A stretch of 64,000 nucleotides of DNA from Streptomyces sp. GESEQ-4 (GCF_017948455.1 NZ_JAFFSU010000017.1:111069-175068); one strand, 5' to 3'. Shown: positions 16,526 to 24,903, counted from the first letter of the stretch. Numbers and translations are program-made. Notes: generated from the letters alone by a model not told the origin.

Positions 16526-16954
16526 ATGTCCGGTCCCTATCCCATTCGCGGCTCCGTCTCGCTTCCCGAGGCCGAGCTCATGTGGCGTTTCTCGCGGTCC
16601 TCGGGTCCGGGCGGGCAGCGCGTCAACACCAGTGACTCGCAGGTGGAGTTGCGCTTCGACCTGGCGAAGACCGAGGCGCTGCCCGAGGTGTGGAAGCAGC
16701 GGGCCCTGGAGCGGCTGGCCGCCCGGCTCGTCGACGGGGTCATCACCGTACGGTCCTCCGAGCACCGGTCCCAGTGGCGCAACCGCGAGACCGCGGCCGT
16801 ACGCCTCGCGGCGCTTCTGGCCGAGGCCACCGCGCCGCCGCCCAAGCCGCGGCGGCCGACGCGCATCCCCCGCGGGATCAACGAGCGGCGGCTGCGGCAG
16901 AAGAAGGCACGGTCGGACACGAAGCGGGGACGGTCGGGGCGGGACTGGTCCTGA
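16526..16954 (+). CDS. arfB: ArfB-like peptidyl-tRNA hydrolase (ribosome rescue)
   Basis: A 142-residue class I release-factor domain protein without a codon-recognition domain. The GGQ catalytic motif is in SSGPGGQRVNTSDSQVELRF. The C-terminus is a basic tail (KKARSDTKRGRSGRDWS) that in ArfB (YaeJ) enters the empty mRNA channel of stalled ribosomes. It should release nascent chains from non-stop complexes. It starts at ATG 16526; the upstream ATG at 16518 is in another frame. It is divergent from terD. Confidence 0.9.
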   Translation: MSGPYPIRGSVSLPEAELMWRFSRSSGPGGQRVNTSDSQVELRFDLAKTEALPEVWKQRALERLAARLVDGVITVRSSEHRSQWRNRETAAVRLAALLAEATAPPPKPRRPTRIPRGINERRLRQKKARSDTKRGRSGRDWS

Positions 16955-17046
16955 GCCGGCCGGCGACGCCTGTCACGTTTCCCCCACCCCCTCCGTCATG
17001 TTCGTGTCGACCGACCGCGAGCCGTACGTACGAGGGGACCCCGACC

Positions 17047-17922
17047 ATGACCGACGCGCCGCACAGCACCGAGTTTCTCGCCGAGCGGTTCGAGTCGCAC
17101 CGGAGTCACCTCCGGGCCGTCGCGTACCGCATGCTCGGATCGCGGGCGGAGGCGGAGGACGCGGTGCAGGAGGCGTGGCTGCGGCTGAGCCGGTCGGACG
17201 CCAGTCGGGTCGACAATCTCGGGGGCTGGCTCACGACGGTGGTGGGCCGGGTCTGTCTCGACATGCTCCGCACCCGCAAGTCCCGCGCCGAACTGCCACT
17301 GGACTCACGCCCACCCGTCCCCGCGGACACGGCGCCGGACCCGGAGCAGGACGCGCTGCTCGCGGACTCGGTGGGCGTCGCGCTGCTGGTCGTACTGGAG
17401 ACGCTGTCGCCCGCGGAACGGCTGGCGTTCGTGCTGCACGACCTGTTCGCGGTGCCGTTCGACGAGGTCGCCACGATCGTGGGGCGGACGCCGACCGCGG
17501 CCCGGCAGCTGGCCAGTCGCGCCCGGCGACGGGTGCAGGGCGCCGAGGCCCCGGACACCGATCTGGTACGGCAGCGGCGGGTCGTCGACGCCTTCCTGGC
17601 CGCCGCGCGGGACGGCGACTTCGACGCGCTGGTGGAGGTTCTGGACCCGGATGTCGTGGCGCGGTCCGAGGCCGGCGTGACCTCGGGCGCCGTGGCGGTC
17701 GCTTCGTCCGCGCCCCGCTACGCGCAGGCAACCCTGGCACGGCCCGCCCTGATCACCCGCCCCGCCCTGATCGGCGGCAACGTCGGCATCGTCGTCCTCG
17801 TGGACGGCCGCCCCGTGCGGGCGCTCAGCTTCACGGTCGCACACGACCGGATCACCGCGATCGACATCACGACCGACCCGGCCCGCGCCGCCGCCCTCGA
17901 CATCACGCTCCTGGATGTGTGA
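17047..17922 (+). CDS. ECF RNA polymerase sigma factor with SnoaL-like C-terminal domain
   Basis: A 291-residue extracytoplasmic-function sigma factor. Region 2 (LRAVAYRMLGSRAEAEDAVQEAWLRL ... WLTTVVGRVCLDMLR) and region 4 (LSPAERLAFVLHDLFAVPFDEVATIVGRT) are intact. After about residue 170 there is an extra alpha/beta domain (RRVVDAFLAAARDGDFDALVEVLDPDVV) of the NTF2/SnoaL type. This is the ECF41/SigJ-like architecture, where the fused domain acts as built-in regulator in place of an anti-sigma factor. No anti-sigma gene is adjacent. ATG 17047 with GAGGGG upstream. Confidence 0.88.
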   Translation: MTDAPHSTEFLAERFESHRSHLRAVAYRMLGSRAEAEDAVQEAWLRLSRSDASRVDNLGGWLTTVVGRVCLDMLRTRKSRAELPLDSRPPVPADTAPDPEQDALLADSVGVALLVVLETLSPAERLAFVLHDLFAVPFDEVATIVGRTPTAARQLASRARRRVQGAEAPDTDLVRQRRVVDAFLAAARDGDFDALVEVLDPDVVARSEAGVTSGAVAVASSAPRYAQATLARPALITRPALIGGNVGIVVLVDGRPVRALSFTVAHDRITAIDITTDPARAAALDITLLDV

Positions 17923-17967
17923 CCTGTGTGTGACATGTGATCTACGTGACGTGTGACCTGCGTGACG

Positions 17968-18552
17968 TCACCCCAACTGCCGGTACCGCCCCCGGAAATA
18001 CGCGAGCGGGCCGCCGTCCGCGCTCGGTACGGCGGCCGTCAGCACCCGGCCGATCACCAGGGTGTGGTCGCCCGCGGGCACCCGCTGTTCCGTACGGCAC
18101 TCCAGGGTCGCGAGGGCGCCGCCCACCAGGGGAGCGCTGGTCGCCTCGCCGCGGACGTAGGGGATGTCCTCGAAGAGCAGACGGTCACTGATGCGGCCCT
18201 TCATGGCGAAGCGGCCGGCGATGTGGCGCTGGCTCTCGGAGAGGACCGAGACCGCCCACAGGGGCTGCTCGGCGAGCAGATCGTCCATGCGGGAACCGTC
18301 GCGCAGGCTGACCAGGACCAGGGGCGGGTCGAGGGACACCGACATGAAGGCCGTCGCGGTCATGCCGACGTCCTCGACCTTCGGCGACATGGGGTCGTCC
18401 GGGTCGAGCGGGGGTTCCTGTGCGGTCACCAGGACCACGCCCGCGGCCAGCCGGGACATGGCTGCGCGGAACTCGTCGTTGCTCACCCCCTCAGCATGCC
18501 CGGCGCGGGGCGCGGGGACGGGCGGGGTGGTGGCAGGGGGAGTGTTCAGCAC
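17968..18552 (-). CDS. flavin reductase family protein
   Basis: A 194-residue FMN-binding split-barrel protein. FRAAMSRLAAGVVLVTA, VGMTATAFMSVSLDPPLVLVSL (flavin-binding) and the late GDHTLVIGRVL (DHxxxxGxV type) are typical for NAD(P)H:flavin reductases that feed two-component monooxygenases. A monooxygenase partner is not next to it. GTG 18552 is supported by TAGCGT 6 nt upstream; an inner GTG at 18486 has a purine run too close for use. It is convergent with the sigma-factor gene across a short GTGAC-rich gap. Confidence 0.82.
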   Translation of the reverse strand: MLNTPPATTPPVPAPRAGHAEGVSNDEFRAAMSRLAAGVVLVTAQEPPLDPDDPMSPKVEDVGMTATAFMSVSLDPPLVLVSLRDGSRMDDLLAEQPLWAVSVLSESQRHIAGRFAMKGRISDRLLFEDIPYVRGEATSAPLVGGALATLECRTEQRVPAGDHTLVIGRVLTAAVPSADGGPLAYFRGRYRQLG

Positions 18553-18866
18553 GCGGAAACGCTAGTCTCCGGCCGGTGCGGGGCACATCGGGCGTCAGCC
18601 CGAACCGGGTCCTAGGACCAGATACCTAATCTCCACAGAGGTGCGAAATTTGCGGTCGGTAAACGCACAGGAAAATCGCAGAAACACCGCTCAATTATTC
18701 ATGTTTCGCTGTGACTTGAGTCACAAGAGCCATTAATTGTTGACCCTGTGTACCGAGTGAGCAGCGCGCTGTGATTCAGTGGCGGGAAGCTGCAAGGGCA
18801 CCACTGATCAAGAACCGCCGAAGAGAACCCTTGATTCGCTGCCGAGGTCTCGGGGGGAGGGCGAGC
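18553..18866. other. 314-bp divergent regulatory region ahead of cdgB
   Basis: The region is much more A+T-rich than its surroundings (about 18630-18750). It holds the leaderless promoter of the flavin reductase on the minus strand (TAGCGT at 18559-18564), a perfect CRP-type box at 18710-18725, and TTGACC-like elements near 18740 that could be the -35 of a cdgB promoter. No small gene is evident. Confidence 0.6.
18710..18725. promoter_or_regulatory. CRP-type binding site upstream of cdgB
   Basis: TGTGA-CTTGAG-TCACA. It matches the classical CRP consensus TGTGA-N6-TCACA in all ten conserved positions, and also the Streptomyces Crp form GTG-N6-GNCAC. It is centred about 150 bp before the cdgB start codon. 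Confidence 0.7.
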
Positions 18867-20525
18867 ATGGAGACCGAGTCGGAGCCGTACGTCCGTCTTG
18901 CGACCCTGCGACAGCTGCACCAGGTCATGGCGGACATGAACACGGCACGCAGCCTTGCCGACACACTGCAGACCGTCGCCGACGGCGTCGTGACCGGCCT
19001 CGGCTATGAGCTGGCCTGCGTCAACCTGGTCCGGCCGGACGGCGATCTCGTCGTCGCCGCGTTCGCCGGCAACCCCGCCGCCGAGGCGCTCATCACCGGC
19101 CGTGTCGGCTCCCGCGAGTCCTGGGAGCGCCGCCTCAGCATGGGTGAGCAGTGGGGCGACCTGGTCTTCATCCCGCACACCGAGGGCTGGGTCCTCGATG
19201 ACGACGACGTACCGCAGTGGTACACCGACGGGCCCGCGCCCCGCTTCGAGGACGAGTGGCACCCCTCCGACCGGCTCTTCGCGCCCATGCATACCCCGGG
19301 TATCCAGGGCGGCTCGTGCGGCGAACTGATCGGCGTGCTCTCCGTGGACCGGCCGCGCAACGGCCGCCGGCCCGGCGCCTGGGGCCGTGAGGCCCTGCAG
19401 ATGTACGCGTTTCAGGCCGCCATCGCCATCAGCAACGCACGTCTACGCGCGAATATGCAGCGGGCATTGGTCAGGCTCGAACGGGAGCAGCAGGCCCTGC
19501 GAGCGAGCGAGGAAAGCTTCCGGCAGGCCTTCGAGTACGCCCCCTCCGGCATGGCCATAGCCGAGATGGGCGGCGACCAGCACGGCCGGATCCTGAGGAC
19601 CAACGACGCCCTCTGCCGTCTGCTGGGCCGCCCCGCCTCCGCGATGCGCCGCTACTCCTTCTCCGACCTCGTCCACCCCGAGGACATCGGCACGCTGCTG
19701 CGGACCTCGGCCGAGGGCGGCCGGGCCGAGCTCAGGCTCGGGCGCCGCGACGGGACGTACGTCTGGGTCTCCCTGCGCAACTCCGTCGTCGCCGACGCCG
19801 CCGACGGCCCCCGCTTTCTCCTCACCCACGTCGAGGAGATCGAGGAGCGCAAGCGCCGCGAGCTCCAGCTCGCCCACCGCGCCTCCCACGACTCCCTCAC
19901 CGGCCTGCCGAACTCCGCCGAGCTGCGCGCCCGGCTCTCCTCCCGCCTCTGCCAGCGCCCCACCCACCCCGGCGCCCTCGAACCGGTCGACGCGGCCTTC
20001 GGCCATCCCGCCTACGACGCCAACGGCCACGGCTTCGACTTCCGCCCGGGCGGTGGCATCGATGTCTACGACGCCTACGACCACCACGTGCACACCGTCG
20101 CCCCCGAAGGCGAGCACGACGACGGCACCAAGGGGCTCGCGGTCCTCTTCTGCGACCTCGACGGCTTCAAGTCGATCAACGACCGGTTCGGGCACAACGC
20201 GGGCGACGCGGTGCTCATCGAGGTGGCCAGGCGACTGTCCCGCGGCGTCCGCGACGGCGACACCGTCGCCCGGCTCGGCGGTGACGAGTTCGTCGTCCTC
20301 GCCGACGGCCTCGGGAGCGCGGACGCGGCGGACCTCGCGGCCCGGCTGCGCAGCGAGATCATCCAGCCGATCCGGGTCGACGGCCGCGCCGTGCGGGTCG
20401 GCGCCAGCTTCGGAATCGGGTGGGCACACTGCGGGATGACGGCTGACGAAGTGTTGAAGTCCGCTGACGAGCGGATGTACGTCGAGAAACGATCGCGTCC
20501 CAAACAGCACAGACGCGCCGGATGA
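18867..20525 (+). CDS. cdgB: diguanylate cyclase CdgB (GAF-PAS-GGDEF)
   Basis: A 552-residue cytoplasmic enzyme making cyclic di-GMP from two GTP. A GAF domain occupies about residues 15-195, a short coiled segment follows (NMQRALVRLEREQQALRA), a PAS domain lies at about 215-335 (FEYAPSGMAIAEM ... RYSFSDLVHPED), and a GGDEF domain runs to the end. The active loop RLGGDEF is intact and the inhibitory I-site RDGD lies five residues before it. An acidic, His-rich stretch of about 65 residues sits between the start of the GGDEF domain and LAVLFCDLDGF. ATG 18867 has GGGGGAGGG upstream; the in-frame ATG at 18771 does not. S. coelicolor CdgB (SCO4281, recalled) has this layout and controls development. 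Confidence 0.9.
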   Translation: METESEPYVRLATLRQLHQVMADMNTARSLADTLQTVADGVVTGLGYELACVNLVRPDGDLVVAAFAGNPAAEALITGRVGSRESWERRLSMGEQWGDLVFIPHTEGWVLDDDDVPQWYTDGPAPRFEDEWHPSDRLFAPMHTPGIQGGSCGELIGVLSVDRPRNGRRPGAWGREALQMYAFQAAIAISNARLRANMQRALVRLEREQQALRASEESFRQAFEYAPSGMAIAEMGGDQHGRILRTNDALCRLLGRPASAMRRYSFSDLVHPEDIGTLLRTSAEGGRAELRLGRRDGTYVWVSLRNSVVADAADGPRFLLTHVEEIEERKRRELQLAHRASHDSLTGLPNSAELRARLSSRLCQRPTHPGALEPVDAAFGHPAYDANGHGFDFRPGGGIDVYDAYDHHVHTVAPEGEHDDGTKGLAVLFCDLDGFKSINDRFGHNAGDAVLIEVARRLSRGVRDGDTVARLGGDEFVVLADGLGSADAADLAARLRSEIIQPIRVDGRAVRVGASFGIGWAHCGMTADEVLKSADERMYVEKRSRPKQHRRAG

Positions 20526-20644
20526 CTCCAGGTCAGTGAGTTGATGCGACCGGAGTCACCCGTTTGGGCCTCGCGGAGCGGGTAGGCTCGCCATTCTGAC
20601 CCCATGCACTGCATCCGCACCGCACCTGTTGAGGAGACCTAGGG

Positions 20645-21622
20645 ATGACGCCCGGCAACAACGGCGCGAGCACGCCCGAGGACGACGACCCGTTCGGCTA
20701 TCTCTACGCCGACGGTCAGGCCAACGGCGCCCAGCCGCCCTCCGGCGGTTACGGCTACCCCGGCTCCGTCGGCTCCGTCAACAGAGCGGCGCGCTCGGTC
20801 GGCCAGCGCCAGTACGGCCAGCAGGCACCCGCCCCCACGGCACCCACCGCGCAGTACGGCCAGACCGTGCCGCAGCAGCAGGGCGCGTACGGCCAGCCGA
20901 GCGCCCACTACGCCGCGCCGGAGACGTTCCCCGGCGGCGGGGCTCCCACGTCTCCGCAGCAGCCGTCGTACAGCGACGGCGGCGGTGGGCGCGGGCGCGG
21001 CCCGAACACCAAGGGGCTGCTGATCGGCGCGGTCGCGGTGGTCGCCGCGGTCGTGATCGGGATCAGCCTGGCGATGATGGACGGCAACGACGACGACAAG
21101 GCCGAAGGCGGCGGCGCGTCCAGCACGCCCTCCGCAGGGCAGAGCGCGGAGCCGAGCCAGTCGGCGAGCGGCGACGCCGGCAACGAGGCGGAGCTGCCGG
21201 CGCTCGACGCCAAGGCCTTGCAGCTGGGCGGCGGAGCGGTCACCGCCTCGGACGTCAAGGGCGCCAAGGCCGACGGCGGCGTCTACGTCAACGGCTTCAA
21301 CGCGGTCGGCGCCTCGGTCACGTGGACCGTCAACGGCATCCCGAAGTCCGGCAAGTACACGCTGTACACGGGCTACAGCGTCCCGGGCAAGGACGCCACC
21401 GCCACTCTCACGGTCAATGGCACCGCCTCCACCACGCCGGTCGGCATGGACAACTACGCCAATGCCGCGGAGGGCGACTACGAGAAGGGCTGGACGCAGA
21501 CCTACAACTACATCCAGCTCAACAAGGGCACCAACACCGTCAAGATCTCCTGCGAGCAGGGCAACCAGTGCGACGCCCTCCTCGACCAGGTGTGGCTGGT
21601 CAAGGGCTGGGTCAAGTCCTGA
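20645..21622 (+). CDS. membrane-anchored protein with extracellular carbohydrate-binding (CBM6/35-like) domain
   Basis: A 325-residue protein. Residues 1-120 are a low-complexity cytoplasmic region rich in Gly, Pro, Gln and Tyr (YGQ repeats). One membrane segment follows at about 125-145 (GLLIGAVAVVAAVVIGISLAM). After a Ser/Gly-rich linker, the last 130 residues form a beta domain: SVTWTVNGIPKSGKYTLYTGYSVPG ... YIQLNKGTNTVKISC ... VWLVKGW, resembling CBM6/CBM35 carbohydrate-binding modules. It may bind cell-wall or external polysaccharide. ATG 20645 has GGAGACC upstream. It follows cdgB by 119 bp and is convergent with the PfkB gene (3-bp gap). Confidence 0.8.
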   Translation: MTPGNNGASTPEDDDPFGYLYADGQANGAQPPSGGYGYPGSVGSVNRAARSVGQRQYGQQAPAPTAPTAQYGQTVPQQQGAYGQPSAHYAAPETFPGGGAPTSPQQPSYSDGGGGRGRGPNTKGLLIGAVAVVAAVVIGISLAMMDGNDDDKAEGGGASSTPSAGQSAEPSQSASGDAGNEAELPALDAKALQLGGGAVTASDVKGAKADGGVYVNGFNAVGASVTWTVNGIPKSGKYTLYTGYSVPGKDATATLTVNGTASTTPVGMDNYANAAEGDYEKGWTQTYNYIQLNKGTNTVKISCEQGNQCDALLDQVWLVKGWVKS

Positions 21623-21625
21623 TCG

Positions 21626-22555
21626 TCAGGCCGCGCTGACCTCCCCGGTCACCGCCACCCGCCCCACCAGCTCCTCGTACGCCCTTCGGTCGAACTCGCC
21701 CGCCGTCGGCGCCAGTACGGTCGCCGCCGACAGGGCGATCGCGCGGGCCAGTCGGTCCGGCCACGGCAAGCGCTCGACGAGGCCCGACAGCAGGCCCGCG
21801 ACCGCGGAGTCGCCCGCGCCGGTCGGGTTGCCGTGTACCGGGGTGGGCGGGGTCGCGCGCCAGCGGCCCTCCGGGGTCACCGCGAGCAGTCCCTCGGGGC
21901 CCAGTGACGCGACGACCGCGTGGGCGCCGCGACGGCGGGCGTCCTGCGTGGCGCGGAACGGCTCGTGGGAGCCGGTGAGTTCGGCGAGTTCGTCGGTGTT
22001 GGGCTTGATGATGTCGGGGCGGGCGGCGACTCCGCGGCGGAGTGGTTCACCGCTGGTGTCGAGGAGGACCGGGACGCCCGCCGCCCTCGCGTCCCGGATC
22101 AGTCCCGCATACGCGCCCACCGGCACGCCCGGCGGCAGGCTCCCGCACAGGGCCACCGCGGAGGCGGACGGGAGCAGATCCTCGTATGCCTCCTGGAAGG
22201 CGGACCACTCGGCGGGGGTGATGACCGGGCCGGGCTCGTTGAGCTGGGTCGTGTCGCCGGTCTGTTCGTCCACGACGGCTATCGTGCGGCGGGTCGGGCC
22301 GGAGATCGGGACGAGGGCGTCCACCAGGCCCGGTGTGGTGGTGAGTTGGTCCTGGACGACGCGGCCCGTCGCGCCGCCCGTGAAGCCGGTGACCGTCACC
22401 TCGTGGCCGAGGGTGGCGAGTACGCGGGCGACGTTCAGGCCTTTGCCTCCCGGGCGTTCGGTTACCTCGGACACCCGGTGCGAGGTGTGCGGCCGTAGCG
22501 CCCGTACGCGATAGGTGATGTCGAGAGCGGTGTTCAGCGTGACCGTGAGGATCAC
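21626..22555 (-). CDS. PfkB family 1-phosphofructokinase-type hexose kinase
   Basis: A 309-residue sugar kinase. PGGKGLNVARVLATLG is the PfkB signature 1, and NPTGAGDSAVAGLL is signature 2 with the catalytic Asp in GAGD. The opening MILTVTLNTALDITY is characteristic of the 1-phosphofructokinase/tagatose-6-phosphate kinase subgroup. The substrate is a phosphorylated hexose; which one is not clear. Its position after nagA suggests amino-sugar or fructose-phosphate metabolism. A terminator-like hairpin and 131 bp separate it from nagA, so it may have its own promoter. Confidence 0.85.
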   Translation of the reverse strand: MILTVTLNTALDITYRVRALRPHTSHRVSEVTERPGGKGLNVARVLATLGHEVTVTGFTGGATGRVVQDQLTTTPGLVDALVPISGPTRRTIAVVDEQTGDTTQLNEPGPVITPAEWSAFQEAYEDLLPSASAVALCGSLPPGVPVGAYAGLIRDARAAGVPVLLDTSGEPLRRGVAARPDIIKPNTDELAELTGSHEPFRATQDARRRGAHAVVASLGPEGLLAVTPEGRWRATPPTPVHGNPTGAGDSAVAGLLSGLVERLPWPDRLARAIALSAATVLAPTAGEFDRRAYEELVGRVAVTGEVSAA

Positions 22556-22628
22556 CTGGGCCGACCTCCCCCGATGGATGCGGAATCCCGCTTGCCGTCT
22601 GTCTGTCCGGATGTCAGATCATGCCAAA

Positions 22629-22669
22629 GAGACGGCCGCCGAGCCCAGTCCCGGGTCGGCCACCGTCTC
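22629..22669 (-). terminator. hairpin after nagA
   Basis: GAGACGG at 22629-22635 pairs with CCGTCTC at 22663-22669. An inner GCCGA/TCGGC helix strengthens it. It lies 18 bp past the nagA stop. Confidence 0.65.
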
Positions 22670-22686
22670 GCTGACTGCCGGACGGA

Positions 22687-23898
22687 TCAGGCCAGTTGGG
22701 GATCGACCACCCATTCGCCCCTGCGCATGACGCCCTTGAGCTCGAAGTCCGTGTCGAGGATCACCAGGTCCGCGTACTTGCCCGGCTCCAGGGAGCCGAT
22801 CGTGTCGTACATCCCCAGCAGCCTGGCCGGGTTGGCGGACAGGGCCGTGACCGTGTCCTCGACCGGGAGGCGGTCGATCGTCACCGCGCGCTTGAAGGCG
22901 CGGTCCAGGGTGAGGGTGGAGCCGGCGATCGAGCCGCCCTCGACCAGGCGGGCGACGCCCTCGCTGACCTCTACCTCCAGCGGGCCGAGCATGTAGCGGC
23001 CGTCGCCGAAACCGGCCGCGTCCATCGCGTCGGTGATGAACGCCACGCGGCTCGCTCCCGCGTGGTGGAAGGCGAGTTGGAGGGAGGCGGGGTGGAGGTG
23101 GGTGCCGTCGTTGATCAGCTCGACGGTGATGCGGTCGTCCTCCAGGAGCGCGGCGATCGGGCCCGGTGACCTGTGTCCCAGCGTCGGCATCGCGTTGAAG
23201 AGGTGCGTCGCGACCGTCGCGCCCGCCTCGATCGCCTCCACCGTCTGCTCGTACGTCGCGTCCGTGTGGCCGATCGCCGCGATGACGCCGTGCTCGGCCA
23301 GCAGCCTCACGGAGTCGATGCCGCCCGGGAGTTCGGTCGCGAGCGTGACCATCTTCGCCTGGCCGCGCGCCGCGTCGATCAGTTTGCGGACCTCCGCGGG
23401 GTCCGGGTCCCGCAGCAGTTCCTCGGAGTGCGCGCCCTTGCGGCACGGGGAGATGAACGGGCCCTCGAAGTGGATGCCGGCGACGTCGCCCTGCTCGGCG
23501 AGCTCGCTGAGCAGGCCCGCGCGCTGGATCAGGAAGTCCATGTCGCCGGTGACGGTGGAGGCGACGAGGGTGGTGGTGCCGTGCAGGCGGTGGGTGTGGA
23601 TGCCGGTGACTACGTCGTCCGGGGTGCCTGAGGTGAACGAGGCTCCGCCTCCGCCGTGGTTGTGGATGTCGACGAAGCCGGGGAGTAGCCAGTGGTCGGT
23701 TACGTCGATGACCTGGGCGTTTTCTGGGGCTGTGCTGGTGATTCGGGTGCCGTTGACGATCACTGAGCCGTCTTTGACGGTTCCTGTGGGCATGACCACG
23801 TTGGCACCGGACAGGACGAGGGGTGCCTTCGCCGTCGCGGGCTGCGGGTTGACTGTGGCTGGTCGCGCAGTTCCCCGCGCCCCTGAGGGGGTTGCCAT
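22687..23898 (-). CDS. nagA: N-acetylglucosamine-6-phosphate deacetylase
   Basis: A 403-residue amidohydrolase that turns GlcNAc-6-P into glucosamine-6-P and acetate. Metal-binding motifs: PGFVDIHNHGGGG near the start, HFEGPFISP (Glu ligand), AIGHTDA and ATHLFNAM in the middle, and FITDAMDAAGF with the catalytic Asp. The ATG at 23898 overlaps the nagK stop (TGATG) with GGAGG 11 nt upstream, so the two are coupled. The first 25 residues are unusual: SGARGTARPAT is encoded by a copy of the interspersed repeat, ahead of the family's normal start near LVLSGANVVMPTG. Confidence 0.95.
   Translation of the reverse strand: MATPSGARGTARPATVNPQPATAKAPLVLSGANVVMPTGTVKDGSVIVNGTRITSTAPENAQVIDVTDHWLLPGFVDIHNHGGGGASFTSGTPDDVVTGIHTHRLHGTTTLVASTVTGDMDFLIQRAGLLSELAEQGDVAGIHFEGPFISPCRKGAHSEELLRDPDPAEVRKLIDAARGQAKMVTLATELPGGIDSVRLLAEHGVIAAIGHTDATYEQTVEAIEAGATVATHLFNAMPTLGHRSPGPIAALLEDDRITVELINDGTHLHPASLQLAFHHAGASRVAFITDAMDAAGFGDGRYMLGPLEVEVSEGVARLVEGGSIAGSTLTLDRAFKRAVTIDRLPVEDTVTALSANPARLLGMYDTIGSLEPGKYADLVILDTDFELKGVMRRGEWVVDPQLA
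23855..23884 (-). repeat. interspersed repeat, copy 1 (inside nagA 5' end)
   Basis: Core GTGGCTGGTCGCGCAGTTCC followed by CCGCGCCCCT, then gagggg, which can pair with the CCCCT. This copy lies in frame within nagA codons about 5-15. Confidence 0.85.
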
Positions 23899-24842
23899 CA
23901 GGTCGTTACCTCCGTGCGGTCAGTAGTGTCTAGGAGATCCCAGGCCAGGAGTCCGGCACCGAGGCAGCCAGCCGTGTCCCCAAGGGCCGCGGGGACGATT
24001 TCCGGCAGTTTCTGGAAGGTCACGCGTTGCTTCACCGCGTCCCGCAGTGGTGTGAACAACGTTTCCCCCGCCTCGGCCAGGCCGCCACCGATGATGAGGG
24101 TGCGGGGGTCCAGCAGGGTGAGGGCGGTGGTCAGGCCGTCGGCCAGGGCGGATATGGCCTGCTGCCAGACGGCCTGTGCCTTCGGGTCGCCCGACTCGAC
24201 CGCCTTCGCGCAGTCCGCCGCGTCCGCGTCCGGGTTGCCGGACGCCTTCGCCCAGGCCTCGCTCACCGCCGCCGCCGAGGCGTACCGCTCCAGGCAACCG
24301 GCCTGACCGCATGGACAAGGGGACCCTGCCGGTCGTACGACGATGTGGCCGATCTCGCCCGCGAAGCCGTGCGCGCCCGACTCCACCCGGCCCTCGATGC
24401 CGATCGCGCCCGCTATGCCGGTGCCGAGGGCGACGAAGAGGAAGCGGTCGGTGCCCTGGCCCGCGCCGATGCGGCCCTCGGCGAGGCCGCCGGTGCGGAC
24501 GTCGTGGCCGAGGGCTACGGGGACGTTGCCGATGCGGGCGGTGAGCAGGTCGCGCAGGGGGACGTCGCGCCAGCCGAGGTTGGCCGAGTAGGCGGCGATG
24601 CCGTGGGCCTCGTCGACGATGCCGGGGACGGCGACTCCGGCGGCGGACGCGGGCTCGCCGAAGGCCTGTTCGCCGTGCGCGCGCAGCTCCGCGGCGAAGT
24701 CGAGGATGTGCTCGACGACGGCCCCGGGGCCGCGCTCGCGGCCGGTGGCGCGGCGGGCCCGGTGCAGCAGCTCGCCCTTCGCCCCTACCAGGGCGGCCTT
24801 CATCCCGGTGCCGCCCACGTCGAGGGCGATGACATGTCTCAC
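23898..24842 (-). CDS. nagK: ROK family N-acetylglucosamine kinase
   Basis: A 314-residue ROK sugar kinase. The phosphate loop is ALDVGGTGMKAALV, and ROK signature residues are in GHIVVRPAGSPCPCGQAGCLERYAS, where the Cys cluster and His bind zinc. Coupling to nagA and the DasR boxes upstream argue for GlcNAc (to GlcNAc-6-P) rather than glucose as substrate; it corresponds to the nagKA pair of S. coelicolor (recalled as SCO4285-4284). A dre box ends 43 bp before the start codon. Confidence 0.9.
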   Translation of the reverse strand: MRHVIALDVGGTGMKAALVGAKGELLHRARRATGRERGPGAVVEHILDFAAELRAHGEQAFGEPASAAGVAVPGIVDEAHGIAAYSANLGWRDVPLRDLLTARIGNVPVALGHDVRTGGLAEGRIGAGQGTDRFLFVALGTGIAGAIGIEGRVESGAHGFAGEIGHIVVRPAGSPCPCGQAGCLERYASAAAVSEAWAKASGNPDADAADCAKAVESGDPKAQAVWQQAISALADGLTTALTLLDPRTLIIGGGLAEAGETLFTPLRDAVKQRVTFQKLPEIVPAALGDTAGCLGAGLLAWDLLDTTDRTEVTT

Positions 24843-24869
24843 GGGGACAGTGTGGCCCGTGGACCCGTA

Positions 24870-24885
24870 AGAGGTCTAGTCCACT
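24870..24885. promoter_or_regulatory. DasR-responsive element (dre), strong copy
   Basis: AGAGGTCTAGTCCACT agrees with the DasR consensus AGTGGTCTAGACCACT at 14 of 16 positions. It lies in the divergent nagK / sugar-binding lipoprotein region. Confidence 0.8.
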
Positions 24886-24887
24886 TG

Positions 24888-24903
24888 CGTGGTGTAGACC
24901 TTA
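24888..24903. promoter_or_regulatory. DasR-responsive element (dre), weaker copy
   Basis: CGTGGTGTAGACCTTA shares 11 of 16 positions with the dre consensus and keeps the GGTNTAGACC core. Its centre is 18 bp from the first box. Confidence 0.6.

Noticed and set aside
18771..18866. Upstream ATG of cdgB giving 32 extra residues
   Set aside because: No ribosome binding site there and the extra residues are Arg-rich; ATG 18867 has a strong site and begins the conserved part.
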